A DNA stretch of 64,000 bases from Marinirhabdus sp963799365. Its GTDB lineage: Bacteria > Bacteroidota > Bacteroidia > Flavobacteriales > Flavobacteriaceae. The stretch lies in NCBI GenBank assembly GCA_963799365.1, contig CAWCWV010000015.1, forward strand, positions 248,001 to 312,000, written 5' to 3'. Below are positions 47,787-57,702 of the stretch, in pieces. How positions within the stretch are numbered: the first letter of the stretch is position 1; the number at the start of each line of letters is the position of its first letter. The translations under genes and the position numbers were made by a program. The notes under the pieces are model-generated. The model made no database searches. It was not told the origin of the DNA and saw only the letters and a program-made list of their open reading frames with translations.

Positions 47787-50507
47787 GTGTTGCATAATCA
47801 ACGGCGTTCTTACTTACTTATCTACATAGTACTGTTCATAAACAGTGCGATTGTTTATGCACAAGACCTACCCAATAAAAATGAGGTAAATATCCCCTCA
47901 GCTACCGAAAACAAGGAAGATACGACTACAGTAAATATAAAACCTATCGTTTCTGAACGGTTAGAAATTGTAAACGATACCGTGAAAAACGACTCCATTA
48001 AGAAAAAAGACGAGTTTCTTACTGGAGTTCTAGACTATTATGGCGAAGATTATATCTTCATGGATCAAATAAATCAGAAAATATACATGTACAATAAAGC
48101 GTACATTGTATACGAAGATATGCGCATAGATGCGGGATTAATTATTCTGGATTATAACACCAATGAAGTTTTCGCTAAAGGAATTGACAGTGCAGGCACT
48201 TATTCACAACGCCCCGTATTTGTGCAAGCGGATAACAGAGTAGAGCCAGATTCTATGAAGTTTAATACCAAAACACAAAAAGCAATAGTCTATAATTCCA
48301 GAACCGAACAAAACGGTTTTAATGTCTTAGCAGAAACAACAAAAAAGGAAAACGACTCGGTTATTTATTTGAAAAATGTTCGCTTTACCACATCCACAAA
48401 TCTTGATGATCCGGAATATTACTTTTATACCCGTAAAGCCAAATTTGTTCCCAAAAAGAAGATTGTAACAGGACTTACCAATATGTACATTGCTAATGTC
48501 CCTACCCCTTTGGGGCTTCCCTTTGCTTATTTCCCGCTTACCGAGGATAGGGCTTCTGGCTTTATAATTCCCTCCATTGGGGATAATAACAATCGTGGGT
48601 TTTTCTTTCAGAATGGCGGGTACTATTTTGCTATAAATGATTATGTAGACTTGGCTATTCTTGGGGATTATTATACAAACGGTAGTTACGGGCTGCGTGG
48701 AGAAACAGCCTATGCCTTGCGCTACAAATTTAGAGGTAATTTTAATGTGCGTTATGAAAGTTTAATAGACAGCGAGCGTGGTTTTCCGGATTTTAGTCAG
48801 TCCTCTGTGTATAACATACGATGGAACCATAGCCAGGATTCCAAGTCTAACCCTACGTCTCGATTTTCGGCTTCAGTGAACTTAGGAAGTAGCCGTTATT
48901 TCAGGCAATCTATTAATCAAACCAATAATGGTAGCGGACTTGTAAATACGCTAAGTTCTTCAGTTTCTTACTCCAAAACATTTGAAGGGGAACCGCAGGT
49001 AAACTTTACAGCCGCAGGAACACATACCCAAAATACGAATACGCAGGAGATAAATATGTCCTTACCCAATGTAAATGCAAGTGTTTCAAGGGTTTTTCCG
49101 TTTGCACCCAAAGATGGTGTAAAAAAAGGTATTATCAAGAACATCAACTTTCAGTATGATGTGGCCGCAGAAAATCGCTTTCAGACAACCGATTCACTTT
49201 TCTTTAAGCCTGAAATGTTTGAAACAGCTCAATTGGGAGCACGCCATAGTATACCGGTAAGTACCAATTTTAAAATTCTAAAGTATTTAAGCGCTTCTTT
49301 GAGTAGTAACCTGCAAGAAACCTGGGTAGGAAATACAACGGATAGGACATTTGAGACCAATGCAAATAACGGACAAGGAGCTGTGGTCATCGATACTTTG
49401 AAAGGGTTTGATCGGTATTTTACCTATAATTTTTCTACCAGTCTTGGTACTACATTTTATGGAACTTTCAATTTTGGGGAGGATACAAAATTTCAGAAAC
49501 TTCGTCATGTGGTAAGACCCAACATAAGCTACAACATTAATCCTGGGTTTGACCAATACTACGAAGAATTACAAGTTCCAACTGCTGACCCAAATCTAGC
49601 AGCAGAAATAGTTGAATTTTCACGCTTTCAGAATACCTTATACGGCGCACCTAATGCTACCTATTCCAGTAATATAGGGATGTCCTTAAGTAACAGCTTT
49701 GAAGCCAAAGTGCGGGATAAGGATACTACTGCTACAGAACCCAAGAAAATCGTTTTACTAAACAACCTAAACTTTAGTACAGCGTACAACCTTGCAGGAG
49801 ATTCTTTGCCTTGGAGCCCTCTTAGATTTACAGGTAATATTCCTGTTGTGCCTAAGCTAGATATTAACTTTACGGGCTCATTAGACCCCTACGCTCTGGA
49901 CAATAACAACCAGAAAATAGATAAATTTAATATAGATAATGGGGGTAGTTTGTTTAGACTCACCAGTGGTAATATTTCCCTTAATTATAGTTTTTCTAGT
50001 AAAGATTTTGAAGTAGATAATCCAGACGATACAGATCGCTTAGACGATGAAACCTTTGCCAATGGTGGAAGACCAGATGATCTATTTGGTACTGGACAAG
50101 ATATTGGGGATAGTTCCTTTAATAAGGAAAGAGAGAACGGTAATAGTGCAGATAAGGATTGGTACCAATTTGATATTCCCTGGGATCTTAGGTTGGCATA
50201 CACCATAACGTATAATAATCTCCAGCGCCAAAGTGAAATATCTTCACAATCGCTCATGTTTAGTTCCAATGTGGAACTTTCACCACGATGGCAAGTGGGA
50301 GTTTCTAGCGGATACGATTTTACCAATCAGGGAGTAACATTAACACAGCTTAGGTTTGAGCGGGACTTGGAGAGTTGGCGCTTATCCTTTAACTGGACGC
50401 CAATTGGTGCAAGAAACACGGCATGGTACTTCTTTGTTGGCATAAAATCCTCGATATTGAGTGATATTAAGTACGATAAACGCCGAGAGCCGGATAGGAA
50501 CCTTTAA
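47787..50507 (+). CDS. lptD: LptD-like outer-membrane LPS assembly protein
   Basis: A 906-residue outer-membrane protein. A signal peptide (YLLIYIVLFINSAIVYAQ) is followed by an N-terminal OstA/LptA-like beta-taco (about 95-240): MYNKAYIVYEDMRIDAGLII, VFAKGIDSAGTYSQRPVFVQ, DPEYYFYTRKAKFVPKKKIV. From about residue 240 a large barrel region begins with PLGLPFAYFPLTEDRASGFI, the conserved entry to LptD, followed by alternating strands. It inserts LPS in the outer leaflet with LptE. The start is GTG (47787); an ATG at the equivalent position is missing. It is divergent from the amidase gene; ridA follows 187 bp downstream. Confidence 0.88.
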   Translation: MLHNQRRSYLLIYIVLFINSAIVYAQDLPNKNEVNIPSATENKEDTTTVNIKPIVSERLEIVNDTVKNDSIKKKDEFLTGVLDYYGEDYIFMDQINQKIYMYNKAYIVYEDMRIDAGLIILDYNTNEVFAKGIDSAGTYSQRPVFVQADNRVEPDSMKFNTKTQKAIVYNSRTEQNGFNVLAETTKKENDSVIYLKNVRFTTSTNLDDPEYYFYTRKAKFVPKKKIVTGLTNMYIANVPTPLGLPFAYFPLTEDRASGFIIPSIGDNNNRGFFFQNGGYYFAINDYVDLAILGDYYTNGSYGLRGETAYALRYKFRGNFNVRYESLIDSERGFPDFSQSSVYNIRWNHSQDSKSNPTSRFSASVNLGSSRYFRQSINQTNNGSGLVNTLSSSVSYSKTFEGEPQVNFTAAGTHTQNTNTQEINMSLPNVNASVSRVFPFAPKDGVKKGIIKNINFQYDVAAENRFQTTDSLFFKPEMFETAQLGARHSIPVSTNFKILKYLSASLSSNLQETWVGNTTDRTFETNANNGQGAVVIDTLKGFDRYFTYNFSTSLGTTFYGTFNFGEDTKFQKLRHVVRPNISYNINPGFDQYYEELQVPTADPNLAAEIVEFSRFQNTLYGAPNATYSSNIGMSLSNSFEAKVRDKDTTATEPKKIVLLNNLNFSTAYNLAGDSLPWSPLRFTGNIPVVPKLDINFTGSLDPYALDNNNQKIDKFNIDNGGSLFRLTSGNISLNYSFSSKDFEVDNPDDTDRLDDETFANGGRPDDLFGTGQDIGDSSFNKERENGNSADKDWYQFDIPWDLRLAYTITYNNLQRQSEISSQSLMFSSNVELSPRWQVGVSSGYDFTNQGVTLTQLRFERDLESWRLSFNWTPIGARNTAWYFFVGIKSSILSDIKYDKRREPDRNL

Positions 50508-50510
50508 ATG

Positions 50511-50527
50511 AGTATTCAGTATTCAGT
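50511..50527. repeat. 7-bp tandem repeat AGTATTC
   Basis: Two full copies of AGTATTC and a partial third begin three bases after the lptD stop. Similar 7-bp repeats occur at 58359-58390. Confidence 0.4.
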
Positions 50528-50694
50528 AGCTAGTAGTCAAGTTCATTAATAGAGTTTAACCAATTTTAAGCGTTGGCCCCTTTATGGATTGAGGGTGCGC
50601 GAGGGATAGGATTGAGGTTTACATTAAAAGCTTTAAAATAAATAGGCTAAATCTGTCAGACTAAGCTAAGTATAATAAAACAAATACAACAATT

Positions 50695-51075
50695 ATGAAA
50701 AGAATAATAAATACCCCACACGCCCCTGCTCCTATTGGACCTTACAATCAGGCTATATTAAAAGGAAATATGTTGTACACCTCTGGACAAATTGCATTGC
50801 ATCCTGAAACAGGAAAACTGGTTATTGACGACATTAAAACCGAAACCGAACAGGTGATGGAAAACATGAAAGCCGTTTTGAAAGAAGCCGGAATGACATT
50901 TGAACACGTTTTAAAAACCTCCATCTTCATAAGCGATATGGAAAATTTTGGAGCTATAAACGAAGTCTACAGCCGCTATTTTAATGAAGCTTCTGCCCCA
51001 GCCCGAGAAACTGTTGAAGTAGCCAACCTGCCTAAATATGTAAATGTGGAAATTTCCATGATAGCCAGCTTATAG
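50695..51075 (+). CDS. ridA: RidA family 2-iminobutanoate/2-iminopropanoate deaminase
   Basis: A 126-residue protein of normal RidA length. The family signatures are APAPIGPYNQAI near the start, LYTSGQIALHPETG, and the C-terminal PARETVEVANLPKYVNVEIS. The last holds the active-site arginine (in PARETV) that is diagnostic of the RidA subfamily, and the catalytic Glu region close to the end. It forms a trimer in the cytoplasm that hydrolyses reactive enamine/imine intermediates made by PLP enzymes such as threonine dehydratase. The ATG at 50695 follows a gap of 187 bp with no strong promoter seen. It is convergent with tamB, whose stop is 10 bp away. Confidence 0.95.
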   Translation: MKRIINTPHAPAPIGPYNQAILKGNMLYTSGQIALHPETGKLVIDDIKTETEQVMENMKAVLKEAGMTFEHVLKTSIFISDMENFGAINEVYSRYFNEASAPARETVEVANLPKYVNVEISMIASL

Positions 51076-51084
51076 AAAAGCTCA

Positions 51085-54000
51085 CTAGTTTTCGTTCTCT
51101 TCTTTCTTTCCGTCGTTGTTAAAATCTATTGGAAAGGTATTGTCGTCTGGTGTTACAGGCATATCGGTATCTTCTTCAATCGTGATTTTTTTATTGAAGA
51201 GCTTATTCATAAGCTCCTTAAATGTATCGAAATCTACCGAATAGGAAACTCCAGCTCCCTGCTCAAAAATTTGATTTTCACCAATAAATTGAATATTGGC
51301 CTGGCGGTTAAAAAAGTTAATACGCAAACTACCATCTTCGTTTACGAGCCATTGAACTTGCAAATCTCCAGCTACGGCACTTTCTGTGGCTCCTCCAACG
51401 GGCACTCCCACTTTACCATTAACAAGAATACGTTCGGTTATATCTGCTGAGAAGGTAAGCCCTACCTGATCTGCTGTTTGTTGATTGGGCAAACGGGTGC
51501 CTGGTGAATAATCCAAGCCTACACTAAATTTACTATCCTTGTCTGAAAATAATTGATTCACCAATCCGGAAACACGGTCTACCAAAGTTCCTGTAAATGC
51601 TCCTGCGCCACCAAAATCATCATTTACAAAGGCGTCTGAAGCTACTAAAAACAATGCTTGACGTTCACGTTGTTCCTGGTTTTGCAATTTGTATTCCAAT
51701 TCACTTCTTACAGTAGAAGTAGTTCTAGGGAATTCTATCCTAAATTCGATTTCTGGTTGTATCAATTCTCCTTTTAAATCTACCAATACATTTACAGGTA
51801 TTTTTCGATTTACAGCCGGATTATCCAACAAAACAGAAGGATTTGCCTCGGTTTCATATTTTGCGGTGAGATTAATTTTTCCTCTTTCAGGATTCCCCTC
51901 CCACACAATAAATCCACCAGGTACAATTCCTATATTTTTTTGTATTAAACCTCCATACCTAAAATCGAAAATACCATCTAGTACCGTATATTCACCCCAC
52001 ATTTTAAATTTACCTAGCGTATTAATTCGTATTAACAGTGTTCCTATTCCTTTACCCGTAAGCTTGCTGTTGTTTTCCTGATCTACCACTACCTCCACTT
52101 CGGCATCTTTTGTAATATCCAGGTCAAAATTAAGTGACAAGCCTTTTACTTCTTTTTCAACCAAGATTTCTCCTCGCATCAAAGCTTCCTTTTCAGCTGG
52201 GGAAAGAAATGTTATAAAGGTATCTTCTCCTATACTCTGGGTATCGCTAATGGGTATTTTAAAAGAGGTATTTGGTTCTGTGGTCGCTACAACATTGATG
52301 GTTAATTCATCTACAGGTCCTGTGATATCCGTTGTTCCACTAATAAAAGCTGTACCGTAATAAAGGGCATCTTCTGTCTTAGGTGTGTTTAATGCTAACA
52401 GGTTATCTGTTTCAATGCGGAGGTCCAATTCCCAATCACTAAAATTGGTATGGCTTGCAAAACCGCTTAAAGTGCCTTGGGTATTATATTCGGTATCGGT
52501 TATGCCAGTACTTCCTATATCAAATTTATCTTTGGTCACTACTATTTGTGTACCATTATCTATATCGAAATCTGTATTTAAATACGGGACTTTTAAGCCA
52601 CTTCCCTCCAGATTAAAACGTCCTAAAATATCTGGCGACTTATAATTACCGCTCACCCTTGCGTTTCCAGAGATTAAACCCCTAATATCTGTAATAACAT
52701 CACCTCCAAAAGGGCTAAAGGCTTGCATATTAAAATCATTTAAATCTACAAGCAAGTTGATCATAGGATTATTTTTCGAAACGTCTATATCGCCACGGGC
52801 ATTAATAGATTTCACACCTTCGTTAGTGAGGGTGGTATTTATGGTGTACTTTGAAAGGTTTTCATTTCCTCTAATATCTAAAACTAAATCTCCGAAAGCA
52901 ATGTCATTAATATCAATTCCATCTACAGTCACAGTAGAATTTGGATAGTACGCGCCGTTTTTTTGAAGAAAATTAAGTTTCCCATTTACATTTCCCTTTA
53001 ACCGAAGACTATCCACGGGCGGTACAATATTACCAATATTTACATCCCGAAATTCCGCCTTGATATCTTTATATGTTGAGTCCCGCAAAACACCCGCCAG
53101 CTGAATATATTCGTTTTCATGATTTAAAACCAGGGAGTCTATTTTTATGGTTGAAAAGTTATCGTCGAAAGTAACTTTGTTTAAATCGTTATTATCTTCA
53201 TTGAGATACCACACGTTTTCTTTGTAGGTAATGTCAGATCTTTTTACCCCAACAACCGATTTCCCCTCTGGATTAATAGTGTGATAAAGTGAAAGGTTAA
53301 AAAGATCCTCTTTTTCTTTACCTCCCTTAAATTCTGAACGAATAAACAAGGTATCTTTAATAGTTTTGTTGATCAAACTAAGCTCTGTAATATTATACAC
53401 CCCAGTATATACAGAGTCTATTGATGCATAGGTGTTAAATAAAGGGTTGTCATTATCTACTTGTAGATTCACATTACCCAAGTAATAATCGTACGCAATT
53501 AACTCTGGCGACTTAAAATCCAACTGAAATTTCGACTCGTCTGATGCCACAGATCCTTTGATCCTGGTATTATTTCCTAATTGAAGTTCTGGCACAAAGA
53601 CATCCACAATTTTATTAAATACTTCAAACTCATATTTCAAGTATTGGTTGGTGGTGACTTCAGCAGGAATGTAGTTTGTGTAAATACTAGCGATACTATT
53701 CTGAAATAAATTTGGAATATCTTCCAATAAAAATTCTCCCGATATCTTACCATTTATGATATCTGGCGATTGAATTTGAATAGTACGAACGGGACCTTCA
53801 AAAGAGGAAGTAATTAAAAAATCGTTGAAATAAAAATCTCTATCCGTAGTTTGGTAAAAGGTTTGTGTAAATTCTATGGTTCCAGCCGCATCATTAATAG
53901 TTGTTCCATCCATGTCCATCACTACCCGCCCCGCAAATACCGAAATACTATCTCGTGTGAAAAGATTTAATTTATTCAATTCGGCATATTCAATATCTGC

Positions 54001-55551
54001 TTCAAAGTCAAACTGATTATAATCTTTAGAAACATCTACCAAACCTTTAAATTCCATCTTTAGGTTTGGATCGTCAATAACTAAATCTCCATCAAAAATT
54101 GGATTTTTCAACCTTCCTTCCACTTTAATGTTTTTATAAGTATACCCTTCAAAAGCAAAAGAACTTACCGTCCCTTTAACTTTGGTATTCACGGTTTCTT
54201 GAGAAAACCCACTTCCATCAAAGTTGAGATCTGCAGTCATGGTACCTAGCGAAGTAGTTCCTGCCAATTTACCCAGGTTAAATTTGTTCAATACCGCATA
54301 ACCCGCATAAGAAGCTCTATTGGGGTCAGTGTAGTTGTTCATTTTTAGGTCAAGATCTGCACTACCCACTGCAGTTGTTAAGCTACTTTTAGTAACTAAT
54401 GTGGTTTGGGTAATGGTCGTATTTCCCTGGAAAGAAACCCCTCCTAAATCTTTTAACTGTGCTGGTAACACATCTCCCAAAATCCTTGGCATAAACCTGC
54501 GCAATTCATAATAACTGGTTCGAATGCTATGATCTTGAGCTGTGATGCTAAAATCTTCTTCATTTAATAAATTCTTGATCGTATACGTACCATAAATTTG
54601 ATTTCCTTCTGAGGTGATTTCAGTTTCCGAGAACGTAAAATCGTTCATCGTTCCATTAAATTTTCCGTCAACATTTATAATTTGATCGGGGCCAAACTCA
54701 TTATACCAGGCATTTATATCGTCTGTAGAAAGTTTAGTATCATCAAAGGTGGCATCAATAGTAACTCCATCAATAAAATCTCCTAATCCTTTTTCACCAT
54801 ACGTAAAGAGAAAATCTCCTTTGATGATAGATTTTTTAGTTCTTAGCTCCAAGTCCGTAATGGTCATAGCTTCGGAAGTATACGAGAAAACTCCTTGGGC
54901 GTCTACAATGCTAAATCCTCTTTCAGCATCTACTGAGAGCAATGCAATGTTGGCAGCAACATCAGGACCTGTAATTCTAAAATCATCTGCGATAAGATTT
55001 ACCTCCTTCAGAAACAGAACAGTGGGTGTTTCCAGATTTTGATCTACAATCCTAACCGTACTATTGGTTAAGGTTAGATCATTACTAAACAACGAAAAGG
55101 GCTTTACCTCTTCTGTAGAATTGGTATTAAATTTTTCTGAAAAAATATAAAGATTATCACTCTCCTCGCCCTTGTAAGTAGTAACGTACAGTTTTGCATT
55201 TTCAAGATCTATATTGCCAAACCCAAGATCCCCACCAATTAAATTACTGAAACTTAAGATGTTCGTTTGTAATTCTTTGGCATAAATAAGCGTATCGGCA
55301 TGGTGGTCATTTATTAAAACCCCTCTTACATCTACTTCGCCTCGCCAATTGAGCCCTAAACGATCTATATTTATATCGGTTCCGTAGGTTTCATTTAAAT
55401 TATCGGTTACCTTTTTTGCTACATAAGTTTGTACTGAAGGAATAGAGAAAATAATTACAATGGTGATAAGGAGCAATACCAAGATCACAAAACTCCTAAT
55501 TATTATTTTCCTTAATTTTTTGATACGACTGTAATGTTTTAATTTTGACAT
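51085..55551 (-). CDS. tamB: TamB-domain translocation/assembly protein
   Basis: A 1488-residue protein. One N-terminal transmembrane helix (about 15-37, IIRSFVILVLLLITIVIIFS) anchors it to the inner membrane. The long middle part is repetitive beta-strand, as in the AsmA/TamB bridge proteins (for example LTLTNSTVRIVDQNLETPTV). The C-terminal TamB domain (DUF490, about 1120-1440) has IRINTLGKFKMWGEYTVLDG, FDFRYGGLIQKNIGIVPGG and the DLKGELIQPEIEFRIEFPRT strand. It is thought to carry phospholipids or help insert barrel proteins across the periplasm. The tail after 1450 is acidic. It is divergent from tsaD with only 22 bp between the two start codons, so their promoters must lie inside each other's coding regions. 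Confidence 0.92.
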   Translation of the reverse strand: MSKLKHYSRIKKLRKIIIRSFVILVLLLITIVIIFSIPSVQTYVAKKVTDNLNETYGTDINIDRLGLNWRGEVDVRGVLINDHHADTLIYAKELQTNILSFSNLIGGDLGFGNIDLENAKLYVTTYKGEESDNLYIFSEKFNTNSTEEVKPFSLFSNDLTLTNSTVRIVDQNLETPTVLFLKEVNLIADDFRITGPDVAANIALLSVDAERGFSIVDAQGVFSYTSEAMTITDLELRTKKSIIKGDFLFTYGEKGLGDFIDGVTIDATFDDTKLSTDDINAWYNEFGPDQIINVDGKFNGTMNDFTFSETEITSEGNQIYGTYTIKNLLNEEDFSITAQDHSIRTSYYELRRFMPRILGDVLPAQLKDLGGVSFQGNTTITQTTLVTKSSLTTAVGSADLDLKMNNYTDPNRASYAGYAVLNKFNLGKLAGTTSLGTMTADLNFDGSGFSQETVNTKVKGTVSSFAFEGYTYKNIKVEGRLKNPIFDGDLVIDDPNLKMEFKGLVDVSKDYNQFDFEADIEYAELNKLNLFTRDSISVFAGRVVMDMDGTTINDAAGTIEFTQTFYQTTDRDFYFNDFLITSSFEGPVRTIQIQSPDIINGKISGEFLLEDIPNLFQNSIASIYTNYIPAEVTTNQYLKYEFEVFNKIVDVFVPELQLGNNTRIKGSVASDESKFQLDFKSPELIAYDYYLGNVNLQVDNDNPLFNTYASIDSVYTGVYNITELSLINKTIKDTLFIRSEFKGGKEKEDLFNLSLYHTINPEGKSVVGVKRSDITYKENVWYLNEDNNDLNKVTFDDNFSTIKIDSLVLNHENEYIQLAGVLRDSTYKDIKAEFRDVNIGNIVPPVDSLRLKGNVNGKLNFLQKNGAYYPNSTVTVDGIDINDIAFGDLVLDIRGNENLSKYTINTTLTNEGVKSINARGDIDVSKNNPMINLLVDLNDFNMQAFSPFGGDVITDIRGLISGNARVSGNYKSPDILGRFNLEGSGLKVPYLNTDFDIDNGTQIVVTKDKFDIGSTGITDTEYNTQGTLSGFASHTNFSDWELDLRIETDNLLALNTPKTEDALYYGTAFISGTTDITGPVDELTINVVATTEPNTSFKIPISDTQSIGEDTFITFLSPAEKEALMRGEILVEKEVKGLSLNFDLDITKDAEVEVVVDQENNSKLTGKGIGTLLIRINTLGKFKMWGEYTVLDGIFDFRYGGLIQKNIGIVPGGFIVWEGNPERGKINLTAKYETEANPSVLLDNPAVNRKIPVNVLVDLKGELIQPEIEFRIEFPRTTSTVRSELEYKLQNQEQRERQALFLVASDAFVNDDFGGAGAFTGTLVDRVSGLVNQLFSDKDSKFSVGLDYSPGTRLPNQQTADQVGLTFSADITERILVNGKVGVPVGGATESAVAGDLQVQWLVNEDGSLRINFFNRQANIQFIGENQIFEQGAGVSYSVDFDTFKELMNKLFNKKITIEEDTDMPVTPDDNTFPIDFNNDGKKEENEN

Positions 55552-55573
55552 TCAATAGATATGCCATTTTACT

Positions 55574-56596
55574 TTGAACGAAACAAATAGTTATATTTTA
55601 GGAATTGAATCCTCTTGCGACGACACGGCAGCTGCTGTTATACACAACGGCGTTGTGCTTAGCAATGTTGTTGCAACTCAGGAAATACACACACAATACG
55701 GTGGTGTAGTTCCGGAACTCGCATCTCGTGCCCATCAACAAAATATTGTCCCTGTTGTTCACCAAGCATTACGCCAAGCAAATATCGACAAAAATCAGTT
55801 ACATGCCATAGCTTTTACAAGCGGTCCTGGGCTTATGGGTTCGTTGTTGGTAGGCACCTCATTTTCAAAGTCTTTGTCGCTTGGTTTGGGCATCCCCTTA
55901 ATTGATGTTAACCATATGCAAGCGCATATTCTGGCGCATTTTATTAAAGCCGAAGGGCAAACGCCACCTAGCTTTCCATTTTTGGCATTAACCATAAGTG
56001 GTGGTCATACTCAAATTGTAAAGGTGACTCACTATTTTGAAATGGAAGTCATTGGACAAAGTATAGATGACGCTGTTGGGGAAGCATTTGATAAATCGGC
56101 CAAAATTCTGGGACTTCCGTATCCTGGTGGACCTTTAGTAGACAAATATGCGCAACAGGGAAACCCAAAAGCCTACCCATTTCCAAAACCAAAGGTGGGT
56201 CCATTGGATTTTAGTTTTAGCGGATTAAAAACTTCTGTATTATATTTTATTGAAAGAGAAACGGCCAAAAATCCAAATTTTATTTCAGAAAACATTGAAG
56301 ATATTTGCGCAAGTTTGCAACATACCATTGTAAGTTATTTAATGGATAAGCTGAAAAATGCAGTAAAGCAAACTGGTATCAAAGAAATTGCCATTGGAGG
56401 AGGAGTTTCTGCCAATAGTGGGATTAGAAAGGCCTTACAAGACGCTAAAGACAAGTATGGCTGGAAAACCCATATTCCAAAATTTGAATATTGTACAGAC
56501 AATGCTGCAATGATAGCTATGGTAGGCGAACTAAAATACAAAGAAGGTATCTTTGCTAAAACGAATGTGGTTGCGAATGCTCGGTTAAAATTTTAA
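55574..56596 (+). CDS. tsaD: tRNA N6-adenosine threonylcarbamoyltransferase
   Basis: A 340-residue TsaD (Gcp/Kae1) protein of standard length. Metal ligands are H114 and H118 in DVNHMQAHILAHF, and the later D in YCTDNAAMIA. The ATP loops are GIESSCDDTAAAV, FTSGPGLMGSLLVG, TISGGHTQIV and GGGVSANSGIR. It transfers the threonylcarbamoyl group to A37 of ANN-decoding tRNAs in the TsaB/TsaE complex and is essential in most bacteria. The start is a TTG at 55574 (NETNSYILGIE); no in-frame ATG or GTG exists closer to the conserved start. It is divergent from tamB over 22 bp. The TfoX-like gene follows 4 bp downstream and rsmE after that, on the same strand. Confidence 0.96.
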   Translation: MNETNSYILGIESSCDDTAAAVIHNGVVLSNVVATQEIHTQYGGVVPELASRAHQQNIVPVVHQALRQANIDKNQLHAIAFTSGPGLMGSLLVGTSFSKSLSLGLGIPLIDVNHMQAHILAHFIKAEGQTPPSFPFLALTISGGHTQIVKVTHYFEMEVIGQSIDDAVGEAFDKSAKILGLPYPGGPLVDKYAQQGNPKAYPFPKPKVGPLDFSFSGLKTSVLYFIERETAKNPNFISENIEDICASLQHTIVSYLMDKLKNAVKQTGIKEIAIGGGVSANSGIRKALQDAKDKYGWKTHIPKFEYCTDNAAMIAMVGELKYKEGIFAKTNVVANARLKF

Positions 56597-56600
56597 TCCT

Positions 56601-56933
56601 ATGTCTACTTCCGAAGAACTTATAAGACGTTTAAAAGTAGCGACACTCCCTTGGTCATCACATATATCCGAAAAACAAATGTTTGGCGGCCATTGTATGC
56701 TCTTTAAAGGTAAAATGTGTGTAGGCGAAACCAAAGAACGTTTAATGGTTCGTGTGAAACCTGAGAAAATGGAAGAAACATTGGCACTACCCTACGTTGC
56801 TCCCATGGATTTTACAGGAAAAATAATGAAAGAATCAGTATTGGTGTTTAAAGAAGGTTTTAAAACCGAAGCGCAATTGCAACATTTTATAGAATTAGGG
56901 ATCGCACATGCCGAATGGAAAATAAGTCAATAA
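56601..56933 (+). CDS. TfoX/Sxy N-terminal domain protein
   Basis: A 110-residue protein that matches the TfoX N-terminal domain: the MFGGHCMLFKGKMCVG core (about residues 27-42), then ERLMVRVKPEKMEE, LPYVAPMDFTGKIMKESVLV and the terminal helix QLQHFIELGIAHAEWK. In gamma-proteobacteria TfoX/Sxy is a competence regulator acting with CRP. Single-domain proteins like this are widespread in Bacteroidota and not tied to competence. It is cytoplasmic. It begins 4 bp after tsaD and ends 13 bp before rsmE, so it belongs to that transcription unit. The function is unknown. Confidence 0.82.
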   Translation: MSTSEELIRRLKVATLPWSSHISEKQMFGGHCMLFKGKMCVGETKERLMVRVKPEKMEETLALPYVAPMDFTGKIMKESVLVFKEGFKTEAQLQHFIELGIAHAEWKISQ

Positions 56934-56946
56934 AAAACTATATAAT

Positions 56947-57660
56947 TTGAACCTCTTCTACCATCCAAATATAACTGATAAAGACACCCAAATAGTCTTC
57001 GACAAAGAAGAAAGCAGACATATTGGAAAGGTGTTGAGAATGCAAGCAGGTGACCAACTATTCACTACAAATGGTGACGGGTATTTATTTACAGTAATAC
57101 TTCAGTTAGTTACACCTAAACAGTGCATAGCTAATATTTTAAATATCAAAAAAGAAAAACCATTGCCCTATGGTTTGCACCTAGCGGTAGCTCCTACAAA
57201 ATTAAACGACAGATATGAATGGTTTCTGGAAAAAGCCACAGAAATTGGCATCACAGAAATCACCCCAATCATCTGTGAGCACAGCGAGCGAAAAGTTATT
57301 AAGCCTGAGCGTTATGAAAAAATTTTACAAAGTGCCATGAAGCAATCCCTTAAAACATATCTTCCAATTTTACACGAAGCGGTTTCATTTTCAGAATTTT
57401 TAGAAAGACAACAAGATCATAAAGGTTTGCGTTGCATTGCACATTGCGAAGAAACTAAGAAACAAACCTTTAAAAATTTGATTCAAACAAACAGCAATAT
57501 ATTATTATGTATAGGTCCGGAAGGAGATTTCTCTCCAACTGAAATAGATACTGCCATTAAAAAAGGTTTTGAACCAGTTAGTTTAGGAACTTCACGCCTA
57601 CGAACAGAAACTGCAGCCATTGTAGCCTGCCATAGCGTTGCTTTTTTAAATGAGGTATAA
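56947..57660 (+). CDS. rsmE: 16S rRNA (uracil1498-N3)-methyltransferase
   Basis: A 237-residue RsmE protein. An N-terminal PUA-like domain (NLFYHPNITDKDTQIVFDKE, then HIGKVLRMQAGDQLFTTNGD) precedes the SPOUT trefoil-knot methyltransferase domain: KLNDRYEWFLEKATEIGITE, SERKVIKPERYEKILQSAMK, LCIGPEGDFSPTEID and the SAM-binding knot GTSRLRTETA. It methylates U1498 in the 16S rRNA decoding centre late in 30S assembly. The start codon is TTG at 56947; there is no ATG before the conserved N-terminus. It is transcribed with the TfoX-like gene and tsaD; the DUF4159 gene follows after 42 bp. Confidence 0.93.
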   Translation: MNLFYHPNITDKDTQIVFDKEESRHIGKVLRMQAGDQLFTTNGDGYLFTVILQLVTPKQCIANILNIKKEKPLPYGLHLAVAPTKLNDRYEWFLEKATEIGITEITPIICEHSERKVIKPERYEKILQSAMKQSLKTYLPILHEAVSFSEFLERQQDHKGLRCIAHCEETKKQTFKNLIQTNSNILLCIGPEGDFSPTEIDTAIKKGFEPVSLGTSRLRTETAAIVACHSVAFLNEV

Positions 57661-57702
57661 CTTTTGTAGGGTTCCCTTTTAAAATTTGTATTTTTAAGCG
57701 CT

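Noticed and set aside
56601..56933. Competence regulator
   Set aside because: Only the short TfoX N-terminal domain is present and no competence genes are nearby; the name would overstate the evidence.
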